Assembly (NCBI GenBank): GCA_039621445.1
Contig: CP154957.1
Coordinates: 39,650,654 to 39,714,653, forward strand
DNA: 64,000 nt
Reading direction: 5' to 3'
From: Euglena gracilis
Taxonomy: Eukaryota; Euglenida; Euglenophyceae; Euglenales
Shown piece by piece: positions 11,185-22,799 of the stretch. The position numbers and the translations under genes are program-made. Under the pieces are notes generated by a model. That model did no database searches. It saw only the letters and a program-made list of their open reading frames with translations, and was not told the origin of the DNA. The stretch's first letter is position 1. Each line of letters starts with the position of its first letter.

Positions 11185-14100
11185 GGCCCGACCGCGCCAT
11201 CAGCGACACCATTCCCATCCCCCCGGCGGTGGCGGCGGCGGTGCGGGGGTTCGCGGGTCAGCTCCGGGCGTCCACCGTGTCACTGCGGCAGGCTGAGCTC
11301 GTCGGGGCTGCCATCCACGCCCGCGCAGGGCGTCCCTGGCGGCGGATTGGTGACGCGCTCACCCTGACTGTCCATTCTGCTGAGTTGTTTCTTGGGTTGG
11401 GTGGCGGCCGCCCATGGCCACAGCTTAACAAAATTTCTTCGACTCCAATTTTCTGCAGCTGGTTGGGCTGCGGCCGCTGCAGCCCAACTGAAAGTATTTT
11501 ATTCTTTTAATCTTTTATATATATATTTTTATTATTTATGTATTTTATGTATTTTTATTCATTTTTTATTTGTTTATTTATTATTATTTTCTGTCAGGGC
11601 CATCGTTGGCCGTGGCTTTGGTGGCCGCGGTCCAACCAAACTGCGACCGACGATTGCAAAAAAAAGAACAGCGAAATTATAAATTATTATGAAATGACCA
11701 CAATATTATAAGGAATTATGATGAGGTTGTTTGAAGGAGCAGGGTTTTGGTTGGGATTCTCATGCAAAACAGTTGAATCGAAATTGAAGCTAGATAGATA
11801 GAGGGGGCTGCCTTCGCATATGCAATCACATTACGGCACACAAGCAATATCCTGTGGCTTCAAGCTTCTTTCAAATATATTGAAATACTTTTGAGCCTCT
11901 TGGAACATTTTCAAATCCCTCACCCACCCTTCGGGTTTCACGGGAGGTAGGTGCTTGTTTCTGGTTGGGCCGCAGCAAGTTGCAGCTGGCCATGGCCCAA
12001 TGAAAAGGGAAAGGAAGTTCACAAATGTTTTATGAGGCTGTTTGAAGGAACAGGGTTGGGGTTGGGATTCTCATGCAAGCAGTTGAACTTTTCCTGCTCA
12101 ACGTCATTAAATTGGCCTCTACAGGGTGCTCAGCGAACCCTCCCAAAGAGCCCTGATAAATTGGCCTGTAGGGGCCAATTTGTCACGCTGTTGGCGGTTC
12201 TGGTTTGGATCGCTGGATCTGTTGTGGTTGGGTGGCCGCAGCCGGCCGCACCAAACCAATCCAAAATTTCATCATTTAATTTCCAAAGTGGTTGGGCCGC
12301 GGCCCACCCAAATATCAAATATGTTTTCAGTTGGGGCTGCGGTCAACCGCGGCCAGTCGCAGCATATCCAACGGCCGCCCCACCTCCCGTACTGACCCCC
12401 CCCCTCCCAATCAGGGAATTTCTTAAGCCGGAGGGTACCCTACCCCCCGGGGGGGGGGTCCAGCCAGCCAGCAGCCCAAATCCAGCCAGCAGCCCAAATT
12501 CGGGCTGGGAGCCCCCCCGGGGGGGGGTCGAGTGAAATAAAGTCGGGTCCAGCCCAGCCGGAGGCCGGGCCAGCCGGCCGCAGGCTGGCCAGCCAATTGG
12601 GCTGCCCAGCTCACTTATCCCTGCATTTTTTCCCCTCATCACAGCCCCTCCATCACAGCCCCCCAGCCTTGATCTAGCTCCACCCATCAAAATGTCGAAA
12701 ATGGCAAAACTGTGTTAGAAATTTTTGTTTTTCCTCGACCCAGCCCAGCCCAGCCCCCTCCAGCCCCTCTCCCCCCCCCCCCCCCCCCCCAGGGTGTCCA
12801 GACAGCAGCTCATTTCCAGCCAGCAGCTCATTTCGAGCCAGCAGCATTTTTGCCAGCTGGACGCGGTACGACCCCACGGGGGTCTTTAAGAAATTCCCTG
12901 CTCCCAATGGTGGGGTCCAGACCCCCCCTGCCTCATCCCTCCTCCTTTCAGCCAGACAGGTCGCATGCAAACAACTTGGCCCGGCAGGCGTGCCTCAGAC
13001 CTTGGAAGGGGCGGTGGCACCTCACTGCCAGGCAACCCCTGCCCCGGAGCCGCCCGAGGCGGGGCCAAAGTGCTCGTGTGGTCGGGGGCCTCGGTCGGGG
13101 CGTACGCCGCGCTGTGGCGGGCGCTGAACCCCGGGGGCCTCACGGTGTACTTTGTGGACCCCGACGCCGCCGCCGCCGCCGCGGGGAACGGCTCTGCGCC
13201 GCCGGGCTTCCCCGGCCCCGTCCACCGCCCAGGCCCCGTTCCCCTTGGGTTGTGTGCTGGCAATCGGGAAACGGCCTGCGGCCACCTTGCCAATCCGATC
13301 CCCCTCACCAATGATAGAGGCAACCATGTGTCTCTGCCCTGCAGGCATCTGACAAAACTTTGTGGAATTGACAAAGCGGCCTTTTTTGTTTATTGAAAGG
13401 TTATCGTCATTCATCACTGAAATATAACCTAAAGGTTTTAATTTGATTTTTCATTCATCCAGATGAGTGAATTGCAATGTCCAATTGAAGCTGCTGTGTC
13501 ACGTTCTGGGCATATCAGCCCAAACCGTGACACAAGGGGTGAAGCACATTGGGTTGGAGAGGAAAGTTTTTTTTTTGAAGGTTGTTGAATTGATGGGGTG
13601 GGGGTGGCCCCTGCCCAACCCCCTGGGGCAGGTGGACCGATCGTTGAGTGCCGAAGACCCCCTGAAAGTAACTCCCGCTGAGCCCTCCCCTTCAGGGGGT
13701 TGGTGGTTGGGCGGCCGACCACCCAGGTCCTTTAAAAAAAATGCAAGCAAAGCTCTGTCGAAGGACAATGGGATTCCTCCACGAAACCAGCCTTTCCGGC
13801 AAACCCGGGAATCGTCTTGCGGTGCTGCGCTGCGGCCCCCCCCCCTCCGCCGCGCCGTGTCGCCCCCTTTTGGGCAGGGCGACCCATGGCCCCGACAAAG
13901 ACCTGGCGCTGGCCCTGCAGCAGCCCTGCTCCCAGGTCTGCATCGCCGCCCGAACCCGCCTGACCCTCCTCCCCCCGCCGGCGCTCCGCCACCCGTGGGA
14001 CGTCATCCTCATCGACGACCCCCTGTTGCTGGGGCCAGGGCTTGCCCCCCCTGACCCCAGGACAGAAGGGGAATCAGCCAAACAGCCAGGGTGGTGGATG

Positions 14101-15873
14101 GGGGGGGTCACTGAGCTCTTATCCCTTTATGGGAAAGAGCGAAGCTTACCCCTGGCGAAACCCCCCCCTCGACCCCCCTTCCCCACCCCCCCGGGTCGGG
14201 GCCACCTCGGGAACCGGCGGATTATCACCATGATCCCGGCCCAGTTCCCGGATTATTTTTTTTCAGTCGCGAGCGACTTGATTTCTAGTTTCCGAATCAC
14301 CTGGGTTTGACCCCCAACTCCCCGCCAGGCCCGAGTTATTCACGGGGGAAGGGGTCTAAACTGGGTAGGATCGGCCCGCCCCCCCTGGATAAGCCCCCCC
14401 CCTTTGGACTCTGCCATTTCGGCCAAAAAAATGTCCATTTTCAAAATATCTCCAAAATGAAGCCAAACCAAAGGAAATGTCCGGAGACCTAATTTGAAGC
14501 CCTTGGAACGCCCCATCGATCGTTATTTTGGTTTCCCCGCAACTCCTCGCCTAGCCCGAGATACGGCCGTTTTCGGCCCAGGTGGCCGTTTTGTACACTT
14601 TTCCCGTCCGATTTAGCCGTTTTCGGCCAAAAAAGTCGAAAAAATTCGAAAAATTCGAAAAATTTTTTTGGCCCGAAACGATGTTTCTTGGCTTCCCGGA
14701 CCCGAAAAAAAAAACTGTTTTGTGAGCCGAAAATGAGCGTTTTTCGACCCGCCGGCGCCCTGTTTTGGGCCGCCAACCCATTGACTTTGGGTCAAAACCG
14801 GGTCAAAAAGGTCGAAAAAAATCGGAAATTTTTTTTGCCCGAAACGATGTTTTTTGGCCTCCCGGACCCGGAAAAACTGTTTTTGAGCCGAAAATGAGCG
14901 TTTTTCGACCCGCCGGCGCCCCGTTTTGGGCCCGAAACCAATGCACTTAGGATCATTTTCGGGACAAAAATGTCGACTTTTTTGGTCCCAAACGATGTTT
15001 TTGGCCTCCCGGACCCAGAAAAGGTGATTTTCGAGCCAAAAATGAGCGTTTTTCGACCCCCCTGGCGCCCCGTTTCGGGCACAAAACCCTTGCATTTCAG
15101 TCAAAAGAGCTCCATGGAGTGGGCCGGTTTATATGGGGGGGTCAATGAAGGGGTGGGTGCGCGCTTATTAAGAGCTCAGCACTATGCAAAACCTGGTCGA
15201 CCCCCCCACCACCTCCCGTATTTCCGGGAGCACCAATTTTCGACCCCTTTGGCGCCGGGTGTAAATCTGTGAAAAATGCTGTGGTGGGTGGGGGTCGACC
15301 CCCCCCCCCCCACCAGGCCTTCCCGTTCTGCACTGCCTGACCCCTTGGCCATTGCGGGGTGACCAAACCAGGTGGGGGTTGTGCGCCATATGCACGGTTT
15401 CCGGATGCCAAACCCTGGTAGGGCCCGACCAACCAGATGGTATACACTGCGTCTCTCCTCGCCTTCACCTCCCCACAGCACACCACCGGCCAGGCTTCTC
15501 GTCTTAATCGCGGAGGTCAAATGTGGGTGTTTTCGACACTTTTTGCACATGGGTTTTTCTGGACCTTCCACCCAGGGGGTTCTACACCTCCCTGGGGACC
15601 GTACCTCATGGGTCTGAAAAAAACCTGCTTTCTTCTGCCCAAACTTGCAATTTGCTCTCGTTGCCCTTGGTTGCAAATTCCCCACCTTTCCTTTGGGCAT
15701 TGCCATTTTCAACCGCCCTTTTTTGAGACAGCAGCCCAAGCCGTCTCCCGCTCAGAGGGGTTGGATCCAATGGCAGGTCCAAACCGATGCCTGCCGCGGA
15801 CATAATTCTGCTAAATGCTGAGCACCGCATGCTCCGGCGCTACAGCAGGGAGGCCCGGCCCTGTCCAATTTGA
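11185..15873 (+). CDS. DUF579 (IRX15/glucuronoxylan methyltransferase-like) protein, multi-exon
   Basis: The exons follow the conserved blocks of the plant IRX15/GXM family. About 11185-11330 reads PPAVAAAVRGFAGQLRAST and continues into a Glu-containing helix. 13059-13240 reads AKVLVWSGASVGAYAALWRA then NPGGLTVYFVDPD, matching the family block in which an LVFG strand and GGRTVF precede an acidic motif. About 13918-14026 reads LPPPALRHPWDVILIDDP, matching the WDxIxVDAP block. 15422-15498 begins at an AG acceptor with GPTNQMVYTASLLAF, matching the PGRMxxIYTA block. 15777-15873 reads ADIILLNAEHRMLRRYSREA, matching the VFVHDVxR...S block. Known members methylate or affect glucuronic acid side chains of xylan in the Golgi. 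Only the aspartates of IDDP are visible catalytic candidates. The HD pair of the plant enzymes is replaced (LLNAEHR), so the activity is uncertain. The true C-terminus is unclear. Confidence 0.7.
11395..12400. repeat. GGTTGGGCNGCGGCC repeat cluster in DUF579 intron
   Basis: Multiple palindromic GGTTGGG...GGCCGC motifs occur around 11395-11490, 11600-11660, 11965-12000 and 12220-12390. Between them, 12030-12130 carries a unique block that is present in reverse complement at 19955-20060, and partly at 11720-11775. The flanking 12200-12300 block likewise matches 19270-19430 inverted. This is a dispersed element with copies in opposite orientation. Confidence 0.55.
12409..12912. mobile_element. 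family D inverted-repeat element, copy 1
   Basis: The ends read CAGGGAATTTCTTAAG on the left and, reverse complemented, CAGGGAATTTCTTAAAGA on the right. Subterminal blocks repeat CCAGCCAGCAGCCCAAAT on the left and related CCAGCCAGCAGCTCATTT on the right, separated by C/G homopolymers. The core includes ATCAAAATGTCGAAAATGGC. A full copy lies in reverse orientation at 26972-27490. The element is about 500 bp without an ORF and lies in the DUF579 gene. Confidence 0.75.
14440..14670. repeat. CTCGGGCTAGGCGAGGAGTT-type repeat, single arm
   Basis: At 14538-14570 the sequence AACTCCTCGCCTAGCCCGAG leads into ATACGGCCGTTTT. The same block and its reverse complement recur at 33509-33545, 33601-33635, 34431-34465 and 34516-34552, so this is one arm of a family J element. 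Confidence 0.6.
14675..15075. repeat. three tandem units of about 150-166 bp
   Basis: Units begin at about 14675, 14841 and 14990 with AAACGATGTTT and each contains GAGCGTTTTTCGACC near its end. The same unit appears at 32885-33180, 34215-34330 and 34790-34930 in the opposite sense. It is non-coding and lies in an intron of the DUF579 gene. Confidence 0.65.
15190..15330. repeat. family M inverted repeat (GTCGACCCCCCACCACC)
   Basis: GGTCGACCCCCCCACCACC on the left and GGTGGGTGGGGGTCGACC on the right form inverted arms around a short core with GGGAGCACCAATTTTCG. Similar arms flank the giant poly-C at 36899-37045. Confidence 0.55.
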
Positions 15874-15879
15874 CGGCGG

Positions 15880-16825
15880 CCCTTCGCCCCATTTTATCGA
15901 TCCACTCCCTCTCTGCCTTTCAGAGCAAAAAAAATTCCCACACAGTGTTGGCTGCTGTAATCCGCACCAATTGTACATTTATTGGCCAGCCAAGTTCCCA
16001 AATGGTGCATGACACTGGTAATCCGCTTGCAGTATTATTGCCACGCATTAACCATTTTGATCTTCCTTGCTATTGGTTTTTCAATGCCCCTTGTTTCTGT
16101 TTTTTTTTTGTCGCGGCGCCTTTAGATATCTTCGAAGGTTGGAACTGGCAGGTGTACCATCCAGCATTTTGCCGAGTTTTCTTCGCCAGCCTCCCCCGCC
16201 TTCTGTGCAATTGTCGTCTCTTTTGCGAGGGCGTGGGCAAACACTTTTCCAGATAATGCAAAATCTTAAAAATTTTATCTTTTCCCCAATATTTTTGGTG
16301 TTTTTTTTTTCTTTTAATGAAGATGCCAAAAAAAATTATTTTTGCATTTCTTCTTTTACAATTGCAATTTCAATTTTTTGAAAATCTTCCCGAAGGGGCT
16401 TTTGTAAAAGGGGCCCCGGACAGCCAAAATGCATATTGCACATTGCATGGTGCAAATTGCAAATTTTCACATTGCAAATTGCATATTGCATAATGCAAGT
16501 TACATATTCTACTTTGGGACCATTTTTTTGCATTATCAGTCGTTGTTTAATGAAATCCCCCCCCCCCCGTCCAGCAACCAGCACTGTCCCCCAACCAGAT
16601 TCAATCTTTTGGATCACTGATTCCCGAAAAACTGTTACAAATCACCAAAATGGTTGAAATTGGCGTGTATTTCTAAAAGTGGAATGGTCCCACCCCCCTG
16701 CCAGAGACTCATCCTCTGGTCAGACCAACAATGCCCCTCCCCCTTTCCGCACCACCCTTGCCTTAGCACCATCACACCTTACCCATCCTTTTAAAGGTCA
16801 TTTTATCGAGGAGGCTTACCTCACC
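15880..16825. other. non-coding stretch
   Basis: No supported exon. At 16430-16500 the trinucleotide-rich GCATATTGCA and GCAAATTGCA motifs repeat several times (short degenerate tandem repeat). The remainder is T-rich. A 3' exon of the DUF579 gene could be hidden here. Confidence 0.4.
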
Positions 16826-16826
16826 C

Positions 16827-17616
16827 CCCCCTTGTCTAAGCACCACCCTTGTCTAAGCACCCCCCCGGTTCTTACCCATCTTTTTAAAGGTCATCGTCAC
16901 GGGAGGTTTATTATGTGTGCATTTTTACCCCCCCCTATGTCCAACGACCCCCCTATGTCCAATGACCACCCCCCCGTCAGAGGACACCTTTTCGGAGATT
17001 TGACCAAATTTTTGGTCCCGGCGTGAAGCGCCGGGACGAAAAATTTTGCCCAAAAATTGGCCAAAAATTTGGTCCAAATGCCATTTTTGACACTTTTTGG
17101 ACAAAAATTTGTCAAACTTGCCCAAAATTTTCGGCGCGAAGCGCCGGAAGGGAAAATTTGGGCATTTTTGGGTGGGTAGGGACCGGGGAACCCACCAACT
17201 TTCTTTTTGACCCCATGTCCAACGACCACCCCCCCCCCCCCCGGTCAGAGGACACCTTTTTGGTCACTACCCTATGTCCAACGACCACCCCCCCCCCCGG
17301 TCAGAGGACAGAGGTTACCGGTCATTGGACATAGGGGGGGGGTAAGGGAAGTTTCTCAAAAATTTCGAAATTTCTGCAACTTTTGAGACCTGATTTGGTG
17401 AGGTATTGTTGATTTCTGCATCCAAATGTGTGTAAGTTCAACAGTGGACCTCCAAAATAAAGGGGATTTTCCTTTTCGGCGCGAAGCGCCGGATTTTTTT
17501 TGCAGTCAAATTTTTCCCTCTTGTCTAAGCACCACCCCCCTGGTTCTTACCCATATTTTGGCAAAATAAGCACCCCCCCCCCCTTACCCATCTTTTCCGG
17601 TGCTTAGACAGGGGGG
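16827..17616. mobile_element. family B inverted-repeat element, copy 1 (interrupted)
   Basis: The arms carry CTTGTCTAAGCACCACCC and, at the right end, GGTGCTTAGACAGGGG. The interior includes TTTAAAGGTCATCGTCACGG, TTTCTGCAACTTTTGAGACC and a CGGCGCGAAGCGCCGG hairpin. It is colinear with 30800-31170, except that a family A element (16928-17342) is inserted between the halves. No ORF. Confidence 0.75.
16928..17342. mobile_element. family A element nested in family B, with TA duplication
   Basis: The element starts CCCCCCCTATGTCC and ends GGACATAGGGGGGGG. It is flanked by TA on both sides (16926-16927 and 17343-17344). The uninterrupted family B copy has GCATTTTTAAGGGAA at 30880-30892, showing the empty site with a single TA. 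The core holds GGCGTGAAGCGCCGGGAC and CGGCGCGAAGCGCCGG. This is the best-defined copy of family A. Confidence 0.8.
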
Positions 17617-17623
17617 GGGAGGT

Positions 17624-17627
<4 letters not shown>

Positions 17628-17675
<48 letters not shown>
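17628..17675. repeat. (GT)n microsatellite
   Basis: About 23 GT dinucleotides directly follow the family B right end. Confidence 0.9.
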
Positions 17676-17679
17676 GAAG

Positions 17680-19260
17680 AGAATTTTCTCAAAAATTCTG
17701 ACATTTTAGAAACTATTTTTGTTTTTTTTAGAAAAAAGGTCAGTGGGTGAGTGGTTTTTAAAAGGGAAGGAAAGGCTCTGAAATGGCAGGGAAAGGCGTG
17801 TGCAACTGTCTCCTTACCAGAACAGATGTGCAGCATTCGGTAAGTAGAGCAATGAACGAGGGATGGTCACGGTCAATTTTCACTGAAACCCCCCCCCCCG
17901 GATTTGTGTCGACAGCTGTGGGGTTGTGGGCGGATGGGCACAGCGGCGGCAGCTGTGTGGGTGGCCGGAACCTCCACCTACAGGACAGGGCCCCATGTGG
18001 CGCCCTCCAAACCATCCTGCGCTGCCTGCGCTGGCCGATTGCGCAACAATTGCCTGGGGGCATACCCTAACTGTTTTCTCCAGCATAGACCACAGAACAT
18101 ACCATCCCAAAGTGGGCCTCTCAAAGCAGGTCTCGTGGGTTAGGGCAAACTCTGCAAGGCCGGGCCTCGCACGACGCATTTCTCGGCACACGATCCTTAT
18201 ACAACACCTACGCCTGCCCGACAAGCAGGGCCTTGCTGGAACAAAGGCAACAGCCTTGCACCGCCATGTCTTCCAAAGTTGCTTCTGCGAAAACGCAGAT
18301 TTTGGCGCACCTCTCCCACACTTGAATTTGTCCCATTACCACCCTGATGTGTAATATCTGGGAAGGCCTTTTGGTGGGAAGTGCAAATATCCACCGCATA
18401 TTACAGTCGACAGTGCGGACAAAAAGTACGGGATATAAAATTATGGGAAACCACCCCGATTTTCCCCATGATATTTCTTCCCGTCATTTTTGTCCAGTGT
18501 CCCTTTCCTACAACCTTTGGGGGGCATTCTTAAGTTTGTTCAAATTTCAAGCACAAAACAGATGGGGTTACGCAATATTGCCAATTTTGGGGGTTGTTGT
18601 GAAATGAAAAATCACAAAATCACCACCAAACGTCCTCGTTGACCATTTATTGGATTTTTGAGTTCCTTTTTTCCCCAAAAATCTTCATTACAAATAACAA
18701 AATTACAACCATTTTCCCTGATGTTTTGAAATTTCCCATAATTTCCAAAAATTTTCCCATAGTAATAATATTTTTCCCGTAATGTTTTCCCCCATAATTT
18801 TCATCTCCCGAAGTGGCATGCTGTTTTAGGAAACATAGTTTTATGGCAACGAAACAGAACAAAATAAGACCCCTTTTGAGCCAGCTGCGACGTGTGGTTT
18901 GTAGTTTGTGAAATAGCCATTCAAAAGGATTTGGTAATAAAGGAATATCCTCCTTCCCGAAAGTAGTAATTTTTTTTCTTCAAATGCAACGGTTTCAGAA
19001 TTTGCTTTATATTCCCTGTTTTCAGGGTCAACTCGAACAAAACAAATATTTTGTCCGATGTGAGAACCGTTGGGCGTTGTGTTTTGGTCTGTTGGTATAG
19101 TCCGCAACAAGGGCTTGCGAAGTGATGAGGATGAGGGTGAGGCTAACCACCCCCCCCCCCTCCGAATCTGCTTTTATTGAAAAAAGAGTTGAGTGGACAG
19201 TCCAGTTTTGTTTCTTGTTCCTTTGGCCTGACTGTTTGTTGAGTTCTGGCAGGTGGTCAG
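17680..19260. other. non-coding, AT-rich stretch
   Basis: One possible exon-like GC-rich segment lies at 17905-18060 but no frame is convincing. 18400-19100 is AT-rich with no recognisable feature. Confidence 0.4.
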
Positions 19261-20060
19261 TCATGGGAGGTAGGGTGTCCATTGGTTGGGCTGCGGCCCA
19301 ATAAAATGCCAATTTCGGTTGGGCGCGACCACAGCTCAACCTCTTCTTCCGATTTTGAAGTCATGGAATTCGGTCTGGTTCGGCCGCGTCCACCCTACCA
19401 CAACAGATTCAGCGACCAAAGAGAACTGTATCGCCACCATACATCTCTCTAAGGTTTTGCGAACCCCCCCCCCCCCCGGGGGGGCGGCTGCAGCCAGCCC
19501 CGATTTGGGCCCAGCCCAGCCGCAGCAGCACCCCCCCCCCCGGGGGGGGGTGCTGCTAGCCCAGCCAGCCAGCCCATTTGGGGGGGTCCAGCCCAAAATT
19601 TTTCGGCGCGAAGCGCCGAAATTTTTTGAAAAACTCTGTTCAAAAGTGGCCGAAAATGGGGTTTGGGGCATTTTGGGGGGGTTTCAGATGCATCATTTTT
19701 TTCAAAACTGTGTTCTGCAGGTCCTTTTTTGGCATTTTTCCGATTTCAGTCCAGCTCGCCCCGGTTCGGGTCTGGCCGGGGTCCAGCCCCCCCCCCCCGG
19801 GGGGGGGGCGGGCTAGCCAGCCCAACTTTCTAGCCAGCCCAAATTTCTAGCCCTAGCCCAGCACCCCCCCAGGGTCCTTAAAGAGATGTATGATCGCCAC
19901 GCTCGGGTTTGCCCATGTTTTTAACCCAGTTGGCTGGCTCTTTAAGTTTGCTGGCACCTTGTAGAGGCCAATATAACGTCGTTGAATGGGAAAGGTTCAA
20001 TTGTTTGCATCAGAATCCTAACTCTAACTCTCCTCCTTCAAATAACCTCATATAATCTTT
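19260..20060. repeat. reverse-orientation copy of the 12.03-12.40 kb repeat
   Basis: The 3' part (19955-20060) is the reverse complement of 12030-12130, including GTAGAGGCCAAT and the CAATTGTTTGCAT region. GGTTGGGCTGCGGCCCA motifs sit at 19275-19300. The copy is split by the element at 19430-19905. Confidence 0.55.
19430..19905. mobile_element. family D-related inverted-repeat element
   Basis: The arms TCGCCACCATACATCTCTCT on the left and AAGAGATGTATGATCGCCAC on the right are inverted copies. The interior has CAGCCAGCC blocks, several C/G homopolymer pairs and a CGGCGCGAAGCGCCG hairpin at 19604-19618. It sits inside the inverted copy of the 12.0-12.4 kb repeat (19260-20060), so it is nested. 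Confidence 0.6.
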
Positions 20061-20182
20061 TTTGTGATCTTTTTTTCGCAAGTTTGGTTGAGGCCGTGGC
20101 CGTCCGCGGCCGGCCGCGACCCTACCTCCCACGAACCTATCTCTACCTACGGTGACTTCCCACCTGGGTTTAGGCCTCAGCC

Positions 20183-20309
20183 ATGGCCCTGTCGGCCCCA
20201 GAGGACGTGGACTGTCCCGGCAGCTACCTCATGCACTGGCGCGTGGCGACTGGCGCCGTGGGCCGGCCGCTGGACGCTGTGCTCCGCATCGTGGAGAAGT
20301 CCTGGGCAG
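20183..20309 (+). CDS. orphan exon, unidentified protein
   Basis: The sequence CAGCCATGGCC gives an ATG in a strong eukaryotic context directly after a CAG, so this may be a first coding exon. It reads EDVDCPGSYLMHWRVATGAV then GRPLDAVLRIVEKSWAG with C/G-ending codons, and stops at a possible GC donor (GGCAG|GCGG). No family is recognised. It may belong with 20549-20660 and later orphan exons. Confidence 0.5.
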
Positions 20310-20548
20310 GCGGCCTCCTGCCAAGTGGAAAACATGACGAACACCCAACTTTGCGAGGTCGGCGGAAGATTCCACATGCTGAAAAGATTTGGATTTGGAT
20401 TTGATTTGGAATCGGCACAATTTGTGAAATGCACAAATGATGTTCAGAATCAATTATTTGCCCTGGCAGCTGGGACTTCGCACTCGTGCTGTCCGGCGGA
20501 AGAGGGGTGGGTCGAGGGGGGCGCGGAGTGGGTTGACGTCGCCGTCTG

Positions 20549-20660
20549 AGTGCGGGAGACACAGCGGAACACGATCGAGAAGCTGCTCCAGCTGGAGTCG
20601 CCAAGCCCGCCGAGCCCGCCGACCCCCGGGGCCAATGCCAGCCACGGCGGGCCGAACAAG
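20549..20660 (+). CDS. orphan exon, unidentified protein
   Basis: After CTGAG at 20545-20549 the frame reads RETQRNTIEKLLQLESPSPP, then a Pro/Ser-rich tail. The first half looks like an amphipathic helix. The 3' border is not determined. The family is unknown. Confidence 0.4.
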
Positions 20661-21841
20661 AGCCACCGCCCCCCACCCAAGGGTGGCCCCAGCCCTGTCC
20701 CAATGTTTCCAGGCGGGCCGGGATTTGGGTTGGGCGGCGACAGTGTGCCATTTATTTTGACCCAGCACGACCGCTGCCCCCCACGGAGGGTGTGACAGAC
20801 CCCCACCCCGTCCTGTTCTTTGACCCGGCTGTCCAATGCAAAACCGCCTGTTGCCAACCTTTGGGGTGGGGCGGTGAGGACGTTATCACAAAGTTTCGCA
20901 CTGGGCGTTCAAAGAAACCGTCGGGGGGGGGTTTTCATTGGCCACCGCTGGCCAATGAAACCTGCCGTTGGAGGTTTCATTAATTTTTTTTGGAGTGGGG
21001 GACAACCAAATCGCATTTTCGCATTGGCTTTTTTCAGGCTGGTTGGACTGTGGCCAGCCGTTGCCGGCCCCATTTTCAAACCAATGCATTCATTTGTAGT
21101 TTGAACACCAGCGGTCACAGCCATAGCCACGCCATGACGTAGCTGGCCATGCAAATCCACCGTGGGGCCTCTTCTAGTCTATTCCATATGCTAAATTTCT
21201 GGAAGAAATTTCGTCTTTGGTTGCAGCCAGCTGAGGCCCATCCCAAATGCATTTAGTCTGCCATGATACGCCTCTCGCAGGTTGACTTTTCTCAAGCCAC
21301 CCCCAGCTTCCTTTTTCCCCACGTTAGGGGGTAGAATGTGGTTCGGGGTGTCGGCCCACAGCAGGCACACCCCTGAGGGAAGCAGCACCGACCCCAAAAC
21401 CTGAGCCCCGCCAGGGGTTCGAAAATGTGAACAAAAGCACAAAAAAGCACGAGGTTTTCCAAAACTGAGAAATGAGAGAATGTCCACAAAATCTTGAATG
21501 TTATTTTCCCCATTTTTTTCTGGAAACTGGGCATTTGTAATTAACAGATTAAGTCCTTACCCGGGCCCCCAAAAAATTAATAATGTTTTGTCCCCCCCCC
21601 CGCCGGCCCAGAAAAATCAAAAGAATAAACCTGTTTTGGGAACACCCCCTCGCTGGACCTGAAAAAACGCACCCGTTTTGGCCCCCCCAAAATGACCAGG
21701 TTAGGACAGGTTTGCGCCTGTGTGCATTTTCACTACAGCGGCAAGAATACTATGTGTCAAGTGTGTCCACGGCCGTAAAGGAGTGGCCCAGAGGCGTTCG
21801 GTGAATAGTTGAAAAGCCGTCCGTCCCCCTTGCCCCCGCGG

Positions 21842-21920
21842 AAGGTTGTGTGCATCAACAACGTCTGCCACTACGTGTCCCCCAACACGACGCTGTCCCC
21901 GCTGTCTGTGTTCCCAGGGC
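21842..21920 (+). CDS. candidate exon, unidentified protein
   Basis: The frame reads VVCINNVCHYVSPNTTLSPL then SVFP, bounded by an AAGG acceptor-like site and a CCCAG|GG end. The two cysteines and the NTT sequon suggest a secreted or lumenal segment. It is too short to assign. Confidence 0.35.
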
Positions 21921-22694
21921 CGGCCTGAACGAGACCCCTTCCCCAATGTTGGGAACTGTCCCAGTGGCAGGGAAGGGGAAATGTGCATGTGTGCTTTTCT
22001 TGCAGTTTCCATGTTTTGGGTATTTCGTGTCAGTTTTTTTTTCCAGTTTTTCATTTGAAGGTTTTTTTGGAGAGAAAACAAGCGGTTTTGCACAAGGGAC
22101 ATTTTTTGTGAAAGACTGCGCAAGAGCAGGTTTTTTTTTTACGGTTCACTGATCCTTTTGTGAAATTTTCTTTGGTGGTTTATAGCAGAATGTCGTATTT
22201 GAATTTCATAGCATGTGCAATTCTCAGTTTGGTACAGTTTGGTGAATTTTTGGTACAGGTTTTTGTCGCGCAGTTCTCCTCCTAACCCCCCCCCCAATAA
22301 ACCCGCAAAATCACTCACCCAAATTGACCCCCCTGCTGATTTTCATTAAACATCCAAAAACTAGACTCAAAATAGGACCCCCCTCGGGATTTTTTGGGGG
22401 AAGTCAAAAAAGCAGACCCCCTCCCCCTAAAACTGTGAAAACGCCCCGCAATGGGTGATTTTTTTTTGCCATTTTTCGATGTTTGCCCATTTTGCATGTG
22501 TTCTAATTGGCATTTTTTGAAACATTTTTTGCTCACTGCCAAAAATCGCCCCTTTGGACCTATTTTTGGACCCTCCCGTGGGAAGGTCAAATTTTTCCAA
22601 CATAACCCCCCCGGGGATTTTCAGCAACGGACTCAAAAAGGACACCAGGTCTTTTTGGAGGGGGTTTATCAGTTGCGGCTGGCCGGCCCTGACC

Positions 22695-22799
22695 GGGGCC
22701 CTCCCACTTCCCCCCACCCCCGCCGTCTGTCCCCGCCGGGTCGGAGCCCCCCGGGCAGCCGCGCCGCAGCAACGTTACGACCTGAGCCACCGGCCAGAC
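22695..22799 (+). CDS. candidate exon, unidentified protein
   Basis: The frame reads TGALPLPPTPAVCPRRVGAP then RAAAPQQRYDLSHRP. It is proline-rich with a C/G third position bias, and the borders are uncertain. It is listed because composition and strand match the other orphan exons. Confidence 0.25.
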
